A DNA stretch of 64,000 nt from Mariprofundus sp. KV (GCF_013387475.1 NZ_VWNB01000007.1:62001-126000), one strand, 5' to 3'; shown: positions 34,034 through 42,822, numbered from the stretch's first letter. Notes: generated by a model not told the origin, from the sequence alone. Numbers and translations are program-made.

Positions 34034-35703
34034 GGCGCGTTTGCCGTTCTGCCACGAGCCAGCATCATCTCTGCGTGCCTGGATGACTCATCATCGACAC
34101 CACCCAGCATGCGGGAAATCTCCTGCTGTCGCTGATCCGCCTCCACAACTCGAAGCTGGGTTACTGTCCGCCCCTCCCGCTCATGTTTACTGATAACAAC
34201 CTGGTGACTGGCGCAGGATGCAACCTGTGGCAGATGCGAAATAACCAGCACCTGCCGCTCACGCCCCATGGCTGCCAGCAGCTCACCCACACACCACGCT
34301 GTTTCACCGCCAATGCCGGTATCCACCTCATCAAAGACAGCAATATGAGGCATCTCTGAAAGCAGACCACACCCCTTTAGTGCCAGCACCAGCCGGGAGA
34401 GCTCGCCCCCCGAAGCCACTGCTGCCAGATCTCGCCACGGCTCGCCGGGATTGGACATCACCTGCATGGTTACACTATCCCATCCATCCTCGCTCCATGC
34501 CGTCTCCTGCTGTGCATTGCCAGCGACACTGAACCGAATCTGCATGCCGGCAAGGGAGAGACGATCCATAAATGGCCGCAGCGCAGTTGCCAGCTCAGCA
34601 CCACAATCAGTGCGCGCCTCTGTCAGCGCTTGTGCCGCCTCAGCATATCGACCTCTAGCCTCTTCCAGCGATTTACCCAGTGAAGCCTCATCCCAGCCGG
34701 CAGTATCAAGCAGCGAGAGCCGCTCCTGCCACTGCTGCATCAAGGCAATCAGCCCCTCCTCATCAGTACCATGCCGGCGTTTTGCCTCAAAGAGCTGCAT
34801 CAACCGCTCCTCATTACTGCGCAGCAGAGCTTCATCAAACGACTCATCCAGCAGCGCACTCAATTCAGGGCTCAACTCACCCAGCAGCGCATCAATCTGT
34901 TCAACCAGCTCAACCGCCGCCCTCAGACCGGCATGGTAGGAGGCTGCCGCCGCCACCTCATGGCCAGCCCTGGCAACCAGCTGACGCGCATTTGGCTCCC
35001 CCTCATCGAGCAGCTGCAACGCCTGATTTGCCGCGTGCTGAATCTGGGCATAATGACGTCCCGCTTCGACTTCAGACTGCAGCAGTTCACCAAGGCCAGG
35101 CTCCAGCTCCAGAAGCTGCAGACTGTTTAACTGTTCACGCATCCACGCCGCCTGCTGCTCACTCTGACCACGCTCAGACTGCAGATCGTGAAGGCGAAGC
35201 CTGATCTGCTGCCACTGCTCATAGGCAGCCCTTACAGCTTGCTGCAGCGTGCCACTCAGCCTCGCATCCAGCAGCGAGCGCTGAAATCCCGGCTGCATCA
35301 GAATCTGATGTTCATGCTGGCCGTGCAGATCAAGACAGATCGCACCCAGCTGCTGAAGCAGCTTCAGAGCTACCGGCGTACCGTTAATGTAGGCGCGTGA
35401 GCGGCCATCCCTGCTGATCAGCCGCCTCAGAATCAACTCATCTTCAGGTTCAATCTCCTGCTCAGCAAGCAGCGCATTGATCCTGGCATCTTCACCATCC
35501 CAGATGGCAATCACTTCGGCCTTCTCGGCACCATGACGCACCCAGTCGGAGCTGGCACGAGCGCCAAATACCGCCCCCAGCGCATCCACCAGCATCGACT
35601 TGCCGGCGCCGGTTTCACCGGTAAATACGGTCATGCCCGACGCCAGCTCCAGCTGGGCCTTCTCAATCAGTGCAAACTGTTTAACCGTAAGCGAGGTTAG
35701 CAT
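34030..35703 (-). CDS. recN: DNA repair protein RecN
   Basis: 557-residue SMC-like ATPase matching RecN. It has Walker A GETGAGKSMLVDALG (about residue 30) and long coiled-coil arms in the middle. The signature SGGELSRLVLALK (about 460) and Walker B AVFDEVDTGIGG (about 485) follow, then the switch segment VISHLPQVASCA. RecN helps repair double-strand breaks by holding DNA ends together. It follows nadK by 9 bases; the nadK-recN pair is common in proteobacteria. Confidence 0.95.
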   Translation of the reverse strand: MLTSLTVKQFALIEKAQLELASGMTVFTGETGAGKSMLVDALGAVFGARASSDWVRHGAEKAEVIAIWDGEDARINALLAEQEIEPEDELILRRLISRDGRSRAYINGTPVALKLLQQLGAICLDLHGQHEHQILMQPGFQRSLLDARLSGTLQQAVRAAYEQWQQIRLRLHDLQSERGQSEQQAAWMREQLNSLQLLELEPGLGELLQSEVEAGRHYAQIQHAANQALQLLDEGEPNARQLVARAGHEVAAAASYHAGLRAAVELVEQIDALLGELSPELSALLDESFDEALLRSNEERLMQLFEAKRRHGTDEEGLIALMQQWQERLSLLDTAGWDEASLGKSLEEARGRYAEAAQALTEARTDCGAELATALRPFMDRLSLAGMQIRFSVAGNAQQETAWSEDGWDSVTMQVMSNPGEPWRDLAAVASGGELSRLVLALKGCGLLSEMPHIAVFDEVDTGIGGETAWCVGELLAAMGRERQVLVISHLPQVASCASHQVVISKHEREGRTVTQLRVVEADQRQQEISRMLGGVDDESSRHAEMMLARGRTANAP

Positions 35704-35712
35704 GCGGGTTCC

Positions 35713-36585
35713 TTAGCTGTTTTCAACCTGGCCTGCCCACTTCAACTTGGTTCTGAGCACTTCGTAGTAGTGATGGCGATCAGGCAGATAAACCAGAGAG
35801 ATGTAACCATTTTTACGTACCACAATGCGATCATTCTGCTCCAGTCGAAGCATCTCTATGCCGTCAAGATTAAGTGCAGCACCCTGTGATGAGGATTCTA
35901 CCAGATGCAGCTCAATCTGTTCATCAGCCGGAATCACAACAGGGCGATTAGAGAGCGTGTGCGGGCAGACAGGCACCACACTGATCGCGTCAACGGCAGG
36001 ATGTACGATAGGCCCACCAGCCGAAAGTGCATAGGCAGTCGAACCGGCCGGTGTAGCCAGAATCAGACCATCGCCACGCATGCGGAAGACAAAACGTTCA
36101 TTCACACACATCTCAAAACCGATCATGCCACCCCGACGCTCAAGCACGACATCATTCATCGCCCTGCTGCTCATCAGCTTTTTATCACCACGCCACACCT
36201 CAGCATGAAGACTGAAATGGCGCGTAGTTTTCAGATTTCCGGCAAGAATCTGCTCTACCACATCAAACATATGGCCAATCGGCGTATCCGTGAGAAAACC
36301 GAGTCGTCCGAGATTGATGCCGAGAATAGGTGTTTCCGAACCGATAAAATCACGCGCTGCGTGCAGCAGTGTGCCATCGCCACCGAGCACAATCATCAAC
36401 TCAACCTTATCGGGCATCTCGGCAACAGGCAGTCGATCACAGCCCGTCGCGCAACCGATACAGGTCTCCAGCTTTTGATCGACAAAGACCGCGCACTCTC
36501 GCTCAACCAGCCAGCGATGCAGCTCACAGAGCAGCGCACAGGCACGCGCATCATTAGGCTTAATACTGATTCCGATACGCTTCAC
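35713..36585 (-). CDS. nadK: NAD kinase
   Basis: 290 residues, starting at GTG 36585, which overlaps the upstream cytochrome stop as GTGA. It carries the diagnostic motifs LGGDGTLLHAAR (about residue 68), the NDVVLERR segment and GSTAYALSAGGPIVHP (about 175). It phosphorylates NAD to NADP. A reading six residues longer from further upstream is disfavoured because the GTGA overlap explains the start. It is coupled to recN downstream. Confidence 0.94.
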   Translation of the reverse strand: MKRIGISIKPNDARACALLCELHRWLVERECAVFVDQKLETCIGCATGCDRLPVAEMPDKVELMIVLGGDGTLLHAARDFIGSETPILGINLGRLGFLTDTPIGHMFDVVEQILAGNLKTTRHFSLHAEVWRGDKKLMSSRAMNDVVLERRGGMIGFEMCVNERFVFRMRGDGLILATPAGSTAYALSAGGPIVHPAVDAISVVPVCPHTLSNRPVVIPADEQIELHLVESSSQGAALNLDGIEMLRLEQNDRIVVRKNGYISLVYLPDRHHYYEVLRTKLKWAGQVENS

Positions 36586-36863
36586 TTGGCAGCACCCACC
36601 CACTTTTCAGGCTGGGTATGACATAAAAAACATTTATCAACCTGCGTATGCTTTGCGGATTGGGGATAGACACCCTGAGGGCCATGACAACTCATGCAGG
36701 CAGCCCTTGATGTGGAGGTACGATGCGCCTCATCATCCGGCACAGGCGTGGTCTTCCTCTCACTGGTACCCAGCACCAGTGCCAACACCACGGCAGCTAC
36801 CATACCGAGAAAAAACAGATCTCTTTTGCCCGGCTTCCATGAACTCTTTTGCTGATTCGCCAT
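36582..36863 (-). CDS. Small diheme cytochrome c, membrane-anchored (NapB-like heme region)
   Basis: 93 residues. One N-terminal membrane helix (residues 15-32) precedes two CxxCH heme sites: CMSCH (56-60) and CFLCH (78-82). The spacing and flanks (ACMSCHGPQG...VDKCFLCHTQPE) resemble NapB-type diheme cytochromes, but the protein is shorter and kept as a membrane anchor. It may pass electrons to a periplasmic or membrane partner. The stop overlaps the nadK start, an unexpected pairing of a cytochrome with NAD kinase. Confidence 0.82.
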   Translation of the reverse strand: MANQQKSSWKPGKRDLFFLGMVAAVVLALVLGTSERKTTPVPDDEAHRTSTSRAACMSCHGPQGVYPQSAKHTQVDKCFLCHTQPEKWVGAAK

Positions 36864-37115
36864 CCCGTCTCCCCGTGGAGGTATAGTTTTTTATGCCTTT
36901 GCCGCCCTGGCAAAACCTGAGCAATACTTATCCATCTGCAACAGCGATTCCACCTGCAATTTTATATCCAGCATCATTCAGGACAATTGTCTCACAACAG
37001 AAAGGGGCAAAATCTGCCGCTATCAACTTTTTATTTATGGCGTCAACTGCTAGCCTGCCGCATATAGTGTACCAACAAGGCACACATACCAAAGTTTTGA
37101 AGTAGAGGATATGAC

Positions 37116-37292
37116 ATGAACGTTGATCAACATTTGAAAGTTGCACAGTGGCACATCGAACAGGCCCGTCTGCACGCCACATCACAGCACGCCTGTGGCT
37201 GCCCTGCCAACGAGCACTACCAGAAAATCATTGATGAAGTTGAAGCTGGCACCAAGATCGAAGAAGAGCTGGTCTGCTCAACCGAAAAGTAA
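37116..37292 (+). CDS. Small Cys/His-containing protein, 58 aa, unknown function
   Basis: 58 codons from the ATG at 37116 (AGAGGA six to seven bases upstream) to TAA. The product is hydrophilic and helical (MNVDQHLKVAQWHIEQARLH) with a central CGCP (Cys27, Cys29), a third Cys near the end (VCSTEK) and five His, so it could bind a metal. It is followed at once by a strong terminator, so it is a monocistronic gene. I do not recognise it. Confidence 0.75.
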   Translation: MNVDQHLKVAQWHIEQARLHATSQHACGCPANEHYQKIIDEVEAGTKIEEELVCSTEK

Positions 37293-37312
37293 CGCGACAC
37301 CAAATCGCTTTT

Positions 37313-37342
37313 AAAAGCCGCCCCGCAAGGGCGGCTTTTTTT
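37313..37342 (+). terminator. Rho-independent terminator after the 58-aa gene
   Basis: An 11-bp stem (AAAAGCCGCCC/GGGCGGCTTTT) with loop CGCAA ends in a run of seven T at 37336-37342. It lies 20 bases after the stop codon and separates this gene from the flagellar region. Confidence 0.92.
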
Positions 37343-37434
37343 GTCTCTCTCAACCGTGCCTTTGCTCCTGCCAACAACCTGATCCGCCTCTGCTACATAC
37401 CTCCAGCCACACAAAACCCAATCCGCTCAAAAAT

Positions 37435-37450
37435 TAGCACGCTTCTTGCT
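37435..37450 (+). promoter_or_regulatory. Candidate sigma54 promoter for the motA-fli operon
   Basis: TAGCACGCTTCTTGCT matches the sigma54 pattern TGGCAC-N5-TTGCW except for A in place of the first G at -24. The GC at -12 has correct spacing. Transcription would start near 37462, about 60 bases before motA. No obvious enhancer-type dyad was found upstream. Confidence 0.5.
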
Positions 37451-37523
37451 AACTTGTGATAAAAGTAAAACGCCCATCGCTATGAAGGGCCATGAATCAT
37501 AAGACGTCTTGTGGGAGGTTACT

Positions 37524-38282
37524 GTGGATATTGCAACTCTGATCGGCATTGTAGTCGCATTCGGCCTGGTGGTCAGTGCCATTGGTGGAGGTATCTCAAG
37601 TTTCATTGATCCCCCTTCTATGCTTATTGTTATTGGCGGTACGGTCGGCGTACTGCTGGTTGGATATCCTCTTAAAAACTGTATCGGCGTTATCGGCGTG
37701 GTCATGAAAACCTTCATGTACAAAGTCGACACCGGGCCTGAAGTGATCAGTAAACTGGTAGAGCTTGCACAGATTGTACGCAAAGACGGAATTTTGGCGC
37801 TTGAGAGTGAAGTCAAAACCATCGACAACGCCTTCATGGCCAAAGGGCTGCAGATGGCCATTGACGGCCAGGAGCCTTCAGCCATTGAGGATATCCTCTA
37901 CATGGAGATGGATAAAGTTTCCGAACGCCACTCCAGGGGTGCAGATATGTTCACCGCCCTTGGCACCTACGCCCCATCGATGGGCATGATCGGTACGCTG
38001 GTCGGTCTGGTGTTGATGCTGCAAAACATGAGTGACCCCTCATCGATCGGCCCCTCGATGTCTATCGCACTACTGACAACCTTTTATGGCGCCCTGATGG
38101 CCAATATTCTTTTCCTGCCCATGGCAGGCAAGCTCAAGACACGCAGCAAAGAGGAGCTGCTGATTCATGAGATTGTGCTGGTTGGCATTCAATCACTCGT
38201 GATTGGTGAGAATCCCCGCATCATGGAGTCCAAACTGCTCGGCTATCTGCCTCCGAAAGAGCGCGTCTCCTCCTTCGAATAA
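37524..38282 (+). CDS. motA: Flagellar motor stator protein MotA (PomA-like length)
   Basis: 252 residues from GTG 37524, which follows GGAGG by six bases; an in-frame TTG 15 bases earlier is less likely. Four membrane helices are predicted: two near the N-terminus, then a cytoplasmic loop, then the TM3/TM4 pair. The conserved prolines are present in YAPSMGMIGTLVGLV (TM3) and FLPMAGKL (TM4). MotA forms the ring of the stator around the two MotB chains. The size is closer to PomA (253) than to E. coli MotA (295). Two motB-like genes follow. Confidence 0.93.
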   Translation: MDIATLIGIVVAFGLVVSAIGGGISSFIDPPSMLIVIGGTVGVLLVGYPLKNCIGVIGVVMKTFMYKVDTGPEVISKLVELAQIVRKDGILALESEVKTIDNAFMAKGLQMAIDGQEPSAIEDILYMEMDKVSERHSRGADMFTALGTYAPSMGMIGTLVGLVLMLQNMSDPSSIGPSMSIALLTTFYGALMANILFLPMAGKLKTRSKEELLIHEIVLVGIQSLVIGENPRIMESKLLGYLPPKERVSSFE

Positions 38283-38306
38283 GGCTGTCGACGGGAACCA
38301 CAAGCC

Positions 38307-39080
38307 ATGGCTAAAAAAGATAAAAAACCGGCACCTCTGCCCTATCCCGCTGATCCGGGTGCAGCTCTGTTTCTGGAGCTGATGATGCAGATGCTGGCCT
38401 TCTTTATCCTGCTCACCTCCTACGCGGTGATTGTGGAGGATAAGCGTCTGGCTGCGATGGGCTCACTGGCTGGCACATTCAACCCGATGCCTCGCGGCGC
38501 CAACCTCTCTGATGGTGAAGGGCCGGCCCTGCCAACCCGTGATATTGTCGATGGCTCCACCGCACCGAAACGGACCGCCAAAGAATTGACAGACATCTCC
38601 AAAGATCTCGGCATGGAGAACTCAGTGCAGGTGTTGCCACTGGATCAGGATACCGTGCAGGTTCGCTTCGATGAACATATCGCCTTCACCTCAGGCGGTG
38701 TTGAGCTGGCTGCCGAAGCGATGCCGTTGATTGATCAGTTGGCAAACAGCTTTAAAAAGCCGGAAGTGATCGAAATTCAGGTCGAAGGCCATACCGATGA
38801 CACACCACTACGTGGCGGCAGCTACCCCTCCAACTGGGAGCTTTCGGCAGCCCGTGCGATGAGTGTGTTCCATGCTCTGGCAGAACGGGGCGTTCCGGTC
38901 GGTCGCATGACTGCAGCCGGCATGGGCGACAAACACCCCGTCAAAGATCGACCGGATCTGAGCAGGCGGGTCGATATTACCCTTAAGTTCCGTCCTGTTA
39001 CAGATGACTCTCCAATCCAGAAAGGCAATATTCAGCAGCTGCAACGTCCGGCGATTGCACCACCACGGAGCTCCTTCTAA
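38307..39080 (+). CDS. MotB-like stator protein with Glu at the proton-binding position
   Basis: 257 residues. One membrane helix (about 21-43) and a C-terminal OmpA-type peptidoglycan-binding domain (VEGHTDDTPLRGG, NWELSAARA, SRRVDI). Aligned on the helix with the second copy (FLELMMQMLAFFILL versus FADLVSLMLTFFILL), the position of the universal channel Asp is Glu24. Its stop overlaps the next motB gene by one base, so the two are made together. It could form heterodimers with the second MotB, or be a structural or tuning subunit. The name motB is withheld because of this change. Confidence 0.85.
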   Translation: MAKKDKKPAPLPYPADPGAALFLELMMQMLAFFILLTSYAVIVEDKRLAAMGSLAGTFNPMPRGANLSDGEGPALPTRDIVDGSTAPKRTAKELTDISKDLGMENSVQVLPLDQDTVQVRFDEHIAFTSGGVELAAEAMPLIDQLANSFKKPEVIEIQVEGHTDDTPLRGGSYPSNWELSAARAMSVFHALAERGVPVGRMTAAGMGDKHPVKDRPDLSRRVDITLKFRPVTDDSPIQKGNIQQLQRPAIAPPRSSF

Positions 39081-39778
39081 TGGCCAAGCGGAAAAAGTGG
39101 CCGGTCGAATACCAGCCCAACACCGAAGCGTGGATGACCACCTTTGCCGATCTGGTCAGCCTCATGCTCACCTTTTTCATCCTGTTGATCTCCATGTCCA
39201 CGATGGATAAAACCGGCCTTGCCGATATCGAATCCTCATTCACCAAAGCCGTATCTGTGCTTAACGCCGGTTCAAAAACCGAGCTGCAGATCATGCCGCC
39301 CATTGCCATGCAGAAGCTGGTCTCGGCCAAAGAGCTGATGCTGGCCATGCGCCAGAACAGCAAGGCGATGCTGCAAAACAGCACCCTCGAGCACAAAGTG
39401 AAGGGCGTCATCATCAAAGATCGTCTCTATCTGCGCATTCCTGACACCACCCTGTTTGAGAAGGGCTCTGCCGAACTTAAGCCGGATCATATTGAAGCAC
39501 TGAAAAAACTAGCCCAGATGCTGGCTATCACACCGGGAAACATACGCATTCAGGGACATACCAACGAGAATCTTGATCTGGCTGACAGCCAGTTTGCAGA
39601 CCCCTGGACACTCTCACTGGCCAGAGCGGCATCAGTCTTGCATATACTCGAAGATGAAGGGGTCAATCCGGGGCGTTTGTCTATGGTTGGCTACGGTCCT
39701 TCGCAGCCGATTTCGACCGAGGCAACCCCTTTCGGACGCAGTAAAAACCGGCGCGTAGAGATTATGGTTTATAAATAA
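39080..39778 (+). CDS. motB: Flagellar motor stator protein MotB (canonical)
   Basis: 232 residues. The membrane helix FADLVSLMLTFFILL has the canonical ion-binding Asp24, followed by a plug/linker and an OmpA domain (IRIQGHTNENLDL, PWTLSLARAASVL, SKNRRVEIMV). It anchors the stator to peptidoglycan and carries the ion through the channel. It is coupled to the preceding Glu-type copy. Whether H+ or Na+ is used cannot be told from sequence alone. Confidence 0.92.
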   Translation: MAKRKKWPVEYQPNTEAWMTTFADLVSLMLTFFILLISMSTMDKTGLADIESSFTKAVSVLNAGSKTELQIMPPIAMQKLVSAKELMLAMRQNSKAMLQNSTLEHKVKGVIIKDRLYLRIPDTTLFEKGSAELKPDHIEALKKLAQMLAITPGNIRIQGHTNENLDLADSQFADPWTLSLARAASVLHILEDEGVNPGRLSMVGYGPSQPISTEATPFGRSKNRRVEIMVYK

Positions 39779-39826
39779 TGGGCGTACATCATAAGTACAA
39801 CCACACGATGAACGTGGAGGAGCATC

Positions 39827-40348
39827 ATGGCAGATAAAGAGGAAAAGAAAGAGGAAGGCAAATCATCAGGTGGCGGGCTACTTCCGATCATCAATCTTGT
39901 GCTGCTGGTGCTGGTGCTTGCCGTGGGTGGATTTATTGCCTGGAAAATGATCAGCATGGACTCAGCCCCCACCAGCAGTGATAAAGCAGCCGTTGAGCAG
40001 ACTGATGATACCGCCATCCCTGAAGCTGAGGATGAGAGTGATGAGCCACCGGTGCTGATCGACATTGAAAATATCACGGTCAACCTTGCCGATACCGACC
40101 AGAGCCGCTTTCTACGTGCCCAGATCAAACTTGAGGTGCGTAACGAAGAGGCAAAGCTGAAGGTTGATGAGAACATGGTTAAAATCAATGACATGATCAT
40201 CACCATCCTGGCCAGTAAAACATTTGATCAGATCAGAACTCCGCAGGGTAAATATGCCCTGAAAGAGGATCTGATCTACCGTATGAACCGGATTGTCGGT
40301 GGTAAGCCGATCAAGAATCTCTACTTCACCGACTTTGTATCACAGTAA
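39827..40348 (+). CDS. fliL: Flagellar basal body-associated protein FliL
   Basis: 173 residues: short charged N-terminus, one membrane helix (about 21-43, LLPIINLVLLVLVLAVGGFIAW), an acidic linker and the periplasmic FliL domain (LIDIENITVNLADTDQSRFLRAQIKLEV...LASKTFDQIRTPQGKYALKEDL). FliL rings surround and stabilise stators. It has a strong ribosome site (GGAGGAG) and sits between the motor genes and fliM, as in many bacteria. Confidence 0.93.
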   Translation: MADKEEKKEEGKSSGGGLLPIINLVLLVLVLAVGGFIAWKMISMDSAPTSSDKAAVEQTDDTAIPEAEDESDEPPVLIDIENITVNLADTDQSRFLRAQIKLEVRNEEAKLKVDENMVKINDMIITILASKTFDQIRTPQGKYALKEDLIYRMNRIVGGKPIKNLYFTDFVSQ

Positions 40349-40376
40349 TGAAAGCGACTGTTAAAAGAGGCCTGGT

Positions 40377-41369
40377 ATGAGTGAACCCATCCTTGCACCG
40401 GAGGAGATTGAGGCGCTGATGGCAGAGGTCGGGCCATCTGAGCATGCTGATGCAATTTTTGCCGCTCTGCCTCCGATCAAGCAGCCTGAAAAGGTCGACA
40501 AATTTCTCTTTGCTGGCAGCGATGAGGATAGTCCCGAACGATATCCGATGTTTGTTAATCTGCAGGAGCGACTGACCGAGATGCTCGATGAGCAGTGGAA
40601 AGAGCTGTTTAGACGCGATATCTCTGTGCATGTGCAGGAGCTTGCCAGCTCTGTTTATAAAGATCTGATCACCACCGATACCCCCCAGGTCTATTTTGTA
40701 TTTGAAGTAGAAGGCAATGGCCGCATGATGGTCACCTTTGACACCGCCATGATTGTCGCATTCGTTGATGCCATGCTCGGTGGTGATGGCGAGTCCAGTG
40801 AAAACCCTCAAACCCTTTCGCCTGTTGAACTCAGGCTCAGCAGGCGCATCGCAGAGAAGATCGGCAACACCCTGAGCAACCTCTGGAAGCCGGTTCAGCC
40901 GCTAACATTTGAAGTCTACAAGCTCGACTATGACCCGCAGTTTCTGGCGGTAACCAGTGCGATGGAGAAGTGCTTCTCAACCCTTTTCGATGTAAAAATC
41001 AGTGAATCCCAGACAGGTAAGCTCGGCGTACACTACCCACGGCCATTCCTTGAACCGATGCTGGAGAGTCTGCGCGTCACCGTGAGTGATGAACCTTCAG
41101 AAACCGACACCGAGTGGACTGATGCCCTGATGGATCGCCTCTCAAGCACACCTGCCTCCCTGCGCTTTGAGCTCGATCGCTGCCAGATCAATATCGGCAC
41201 ATTTCTGGCACTCAAGCCGGGAGACTTTTTACCCATCAAAACCAAAGCCAATGACCCCTGCAAACTGTGGATTGAAGATATCCCCATCTTCAAGGCCCGC
41301 CCCGGTGAAAGCGACGGCGTACTGGCTGCAGAGCTTATAGAACCCATTCATTCCGGAGGTAAGTCATGA
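40377..41369 (+). CDS. fliM: Flagellar motor switch protein FliM
   Basis: 330 residues. The N-terminal CheY-P-binding peptide ILAPEEIEALMAEV resembles LSQAEIDALL of E. coli, so CheY control is expected. The middle CheC-like domain (about 60-240) includes the GGDGE motif (LGGDGESSENP), and the C-terminal domain is of SpoA type. It is part of the C-ring that sets rotation direction. Its stop overlaps fliN. Confidence 0.95.
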   Translation: MSEPILAPEEIEALMAEVGPSEHADAIFAALPPIKQPEKVDKFLFAGSDEDSPERYPMFVNLQERLTEMLDEQWKELFRRDISVHVQELASSVYKDLITTDTPQVYFVFEVEGNGRMMVTFDTAMIVAFVDAMLGGDGESSENPQTLSPVELRLSRRIAEKIGNTLSNLWKPVQPLTFEVYKLDYDPQFLAVTSAMEKCFSTLFDVKISESQTGKLGVHYPRPFLEPMLESLRVTVSDEPSETDTEWTDALMDRLSSTPASLRFELDRCQINIGTFLALKPGDFLPIKTKANDPCKLWIEDIPIFKARPGESDGVLAAELIEPIHSGGKS

Positions 41370-41668
41370 CTGATGAACCACATACTGCTGAAGCAGACAA
41401 CGCTCAAAAAGCCAACCTTGAGGCTATTATGCATGTGCCTCTGGAGATCAGCGTGGAGCTGGGGCGCATTCAGCTGCCGCTGCATGTTATCGCCCGCATG
41501 AACAGAGGCATGGTGATCGAGATGAACAAGGACGCCAATGCAGAGGTTCAGATCCTGGCCAACGGCAGCATCTTCGCTAAAGGTGAGGTTGTTTCAACCG
41601 GTGACAAACTCGGTGTACGCATCACCGAAATCGTTCCTGCCTCAGCCCGTATCGACACGCTCTCCTGA
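41366..41668 (+). CDS. fliN: Flagellar motor switch protein FliN
   Basis: 100 residues, essentially one SpoA (surface presentation of antigens) domain: MHVPLEISVELGRIQLPLHVI ... LANGSIFAKGEVVSTGDKLGVRITEIV. It forms the lower C-ring with FliM. The start overlaps the fliM stop by 4 bases (ATGA). Confidence 0.95.
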   Translation: MTDEPHTAEADNAQKANLEAIMHVPLEISVELGRIQLPLHVIARMNRGMVIEMNKDANAEVQILANGSIFAKGEVVSTGDKLGVRITEIVPASARIDTLS

Positions 41669-41688
41669 AACCATCCCTGCGCTGAACC

Positions 41689-42000
41689 ATGGACACAAAC
41701 CTCATTTCGATGGTCTTACAATCGCTGCTGGCACTAGCAGCGGTGTTAGGGCTGTTTGCCCTGATGATCTGGGGTATGAAACGTTTTCAGCTGCATACAG
41801 GCGGCCCTGTTCAGCGTGACTTCAAGGTTGTTCAGCGTATCCATATTGATAACAAAAACAGCATCATCGAGGTGCGCCATCGCGGCGTTCACTATCTGCT
41901 CGGCCTCTCTCCCGGAGGCATGACCCAGTTGCGGGCAGAAGATGCCCTGCCTGCAAGCAGCCAGATCAACGAATCCACTGCCGAGAAGAAGGTTTCATGA
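41689..42000 (+). CDS. fliO: Flagellar biosynthesis protein FliO
   Basis: 103 residues. One N-terminal membrane helix (about 7-28) and a cytoplasmic beta-rich domain (FKVVQRIHIDNKNSIIEVRHRGVHYLLGLSPGG) typical of FliO. It helps assemble the FliP/FliR core of the export gate. Its stop overlaps the fliP start by 4 bases. Confidence 0.88.
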   Translation: MDTNLISMVLQSLLALAAVLGLFALMIWGMKRFQLHTGGPVQRDFKVVQRIHIDNKNSIIEVRHRGVHYLLGLSPGGMTQLRAEDALPASSQINESTAEKKVS

Positions 42001-42746
42001 AAAAAGAGCTACTGCTACTACCGCTGATCCCTGCTGCGCTTATTTTCCCTCAGCTGGTCGCTGCGGCTGATATTCCAACCCTCTCATTAAGTCTCGGTGA
42101 GGCAGAAGATCCGGATTCATGGTTCACCGGTCTGAAGATTATTGCACTGATGACAGTGCTGACTCTGGCCCCCTCCATTCTGGTGATGATGACATCCTTC
42201 ACACGTGTACTGATTGTATTTGCCTTCCTGCGTCAGGCGCTGGGAACCCAGCAGTCCCCACCCAACCAGATTCTTGTTGGCCTGGCTCTTTTTCTTACCC
42301 TGTTCATTATGATGCCAGTGTGGCAAAAAATTGACACAGAGGCATTGACTCCCTATCTCAATGAAGAGATCAATCAGTCTGTTGCTGTCGATCGTGGCAT
42401 AGCTCCGCTACACCATTTTATGATGAATCAAACCCGCGAAGATGATCTGATCCTGTTCCTCAATGCAGCCAAACTGGAGAAGCCGGAAAAGGTTGAGGAT
42501 ATGCCACTGCATGTGCTTATCCCCTCGTTTGTCATCAGTGAGCTGCGCACTGCTTTTGAGATCGGCTTTCTTATCTATATCCCCTTTGTTGTGCTTGATC
42601 TGGTGGTAGCCAGCGTATTGATGAGTATGGGTATGATGATGCTACCCCCCATCATGATCTCACTGCCGTTGAAAATTATTCTTTTCGTACTGGTCGATGG
42701 TTGGCATCTGATCACTGCCAATTTATTGGCAAGTTTCAAATTCTGA
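41997..42746 (+). CDS. fliP: Flagellar export gate protein FliP
   Basis: 249 residues with a cleavable signal peptide (about 1-22, ending VAAAD), as is usual for FliP, and four membrane helices. Conserved blocks: TSFTRVLIVFAFLRQALGTQQSPPNQ (about 68), HVLIPSFVISELRTAFEIGF (about 170) and the C-terminal MMMLPPIMISLPLKIILFVL. FliP forms the pentameric core of the gate with FliQ and FliR. Confidence 0.96.
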   Translation: MKKELLLLPLIPAALIFPQLVAAADIPTLSLSLGEAEDPDSWFTGLKIIALMTVLTLAPSILVMMTSFTRVLIVFAFLRQALGTQQSPPNQILVGLALFLTLFIMMPVWQKIDTEALTPYLNEEINQSVAVDRGIAPLHHFMMNQTREDDLILFLNAAKLEKPEKVEDMPLHVLIPSFVISELRTAFEIGFLIYIPFVVLDLVVASVLMSMGMMMLPPIMISLPLKIILFVLVDGWHLITANLLASFKF

Positions 42747-42822
42747 TCGCTATAACCAGCCAATAGTCGACAATAAAAGCGAAATTCAGCTTTGGCCCCT
42801 GCCTTGCTTTTAAAGGTTTATT

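Noticed and set aside
36928-37185. 85-codon minus-strand frame overlapping the 58-aa gene
   Set aside because: It runs antisense to a better supported gene, has no ribosome site, and only its C-terminal part looks coding-like.
42793-42808. TGGCCCCTGCCTTGCT, a sigma54-like match ahead of fliQ
   Set aside because: Transcription would start about 4 bases before the fliQ ATG, leaving no ribosome site. fliQ is more simply read from the operon transcript.
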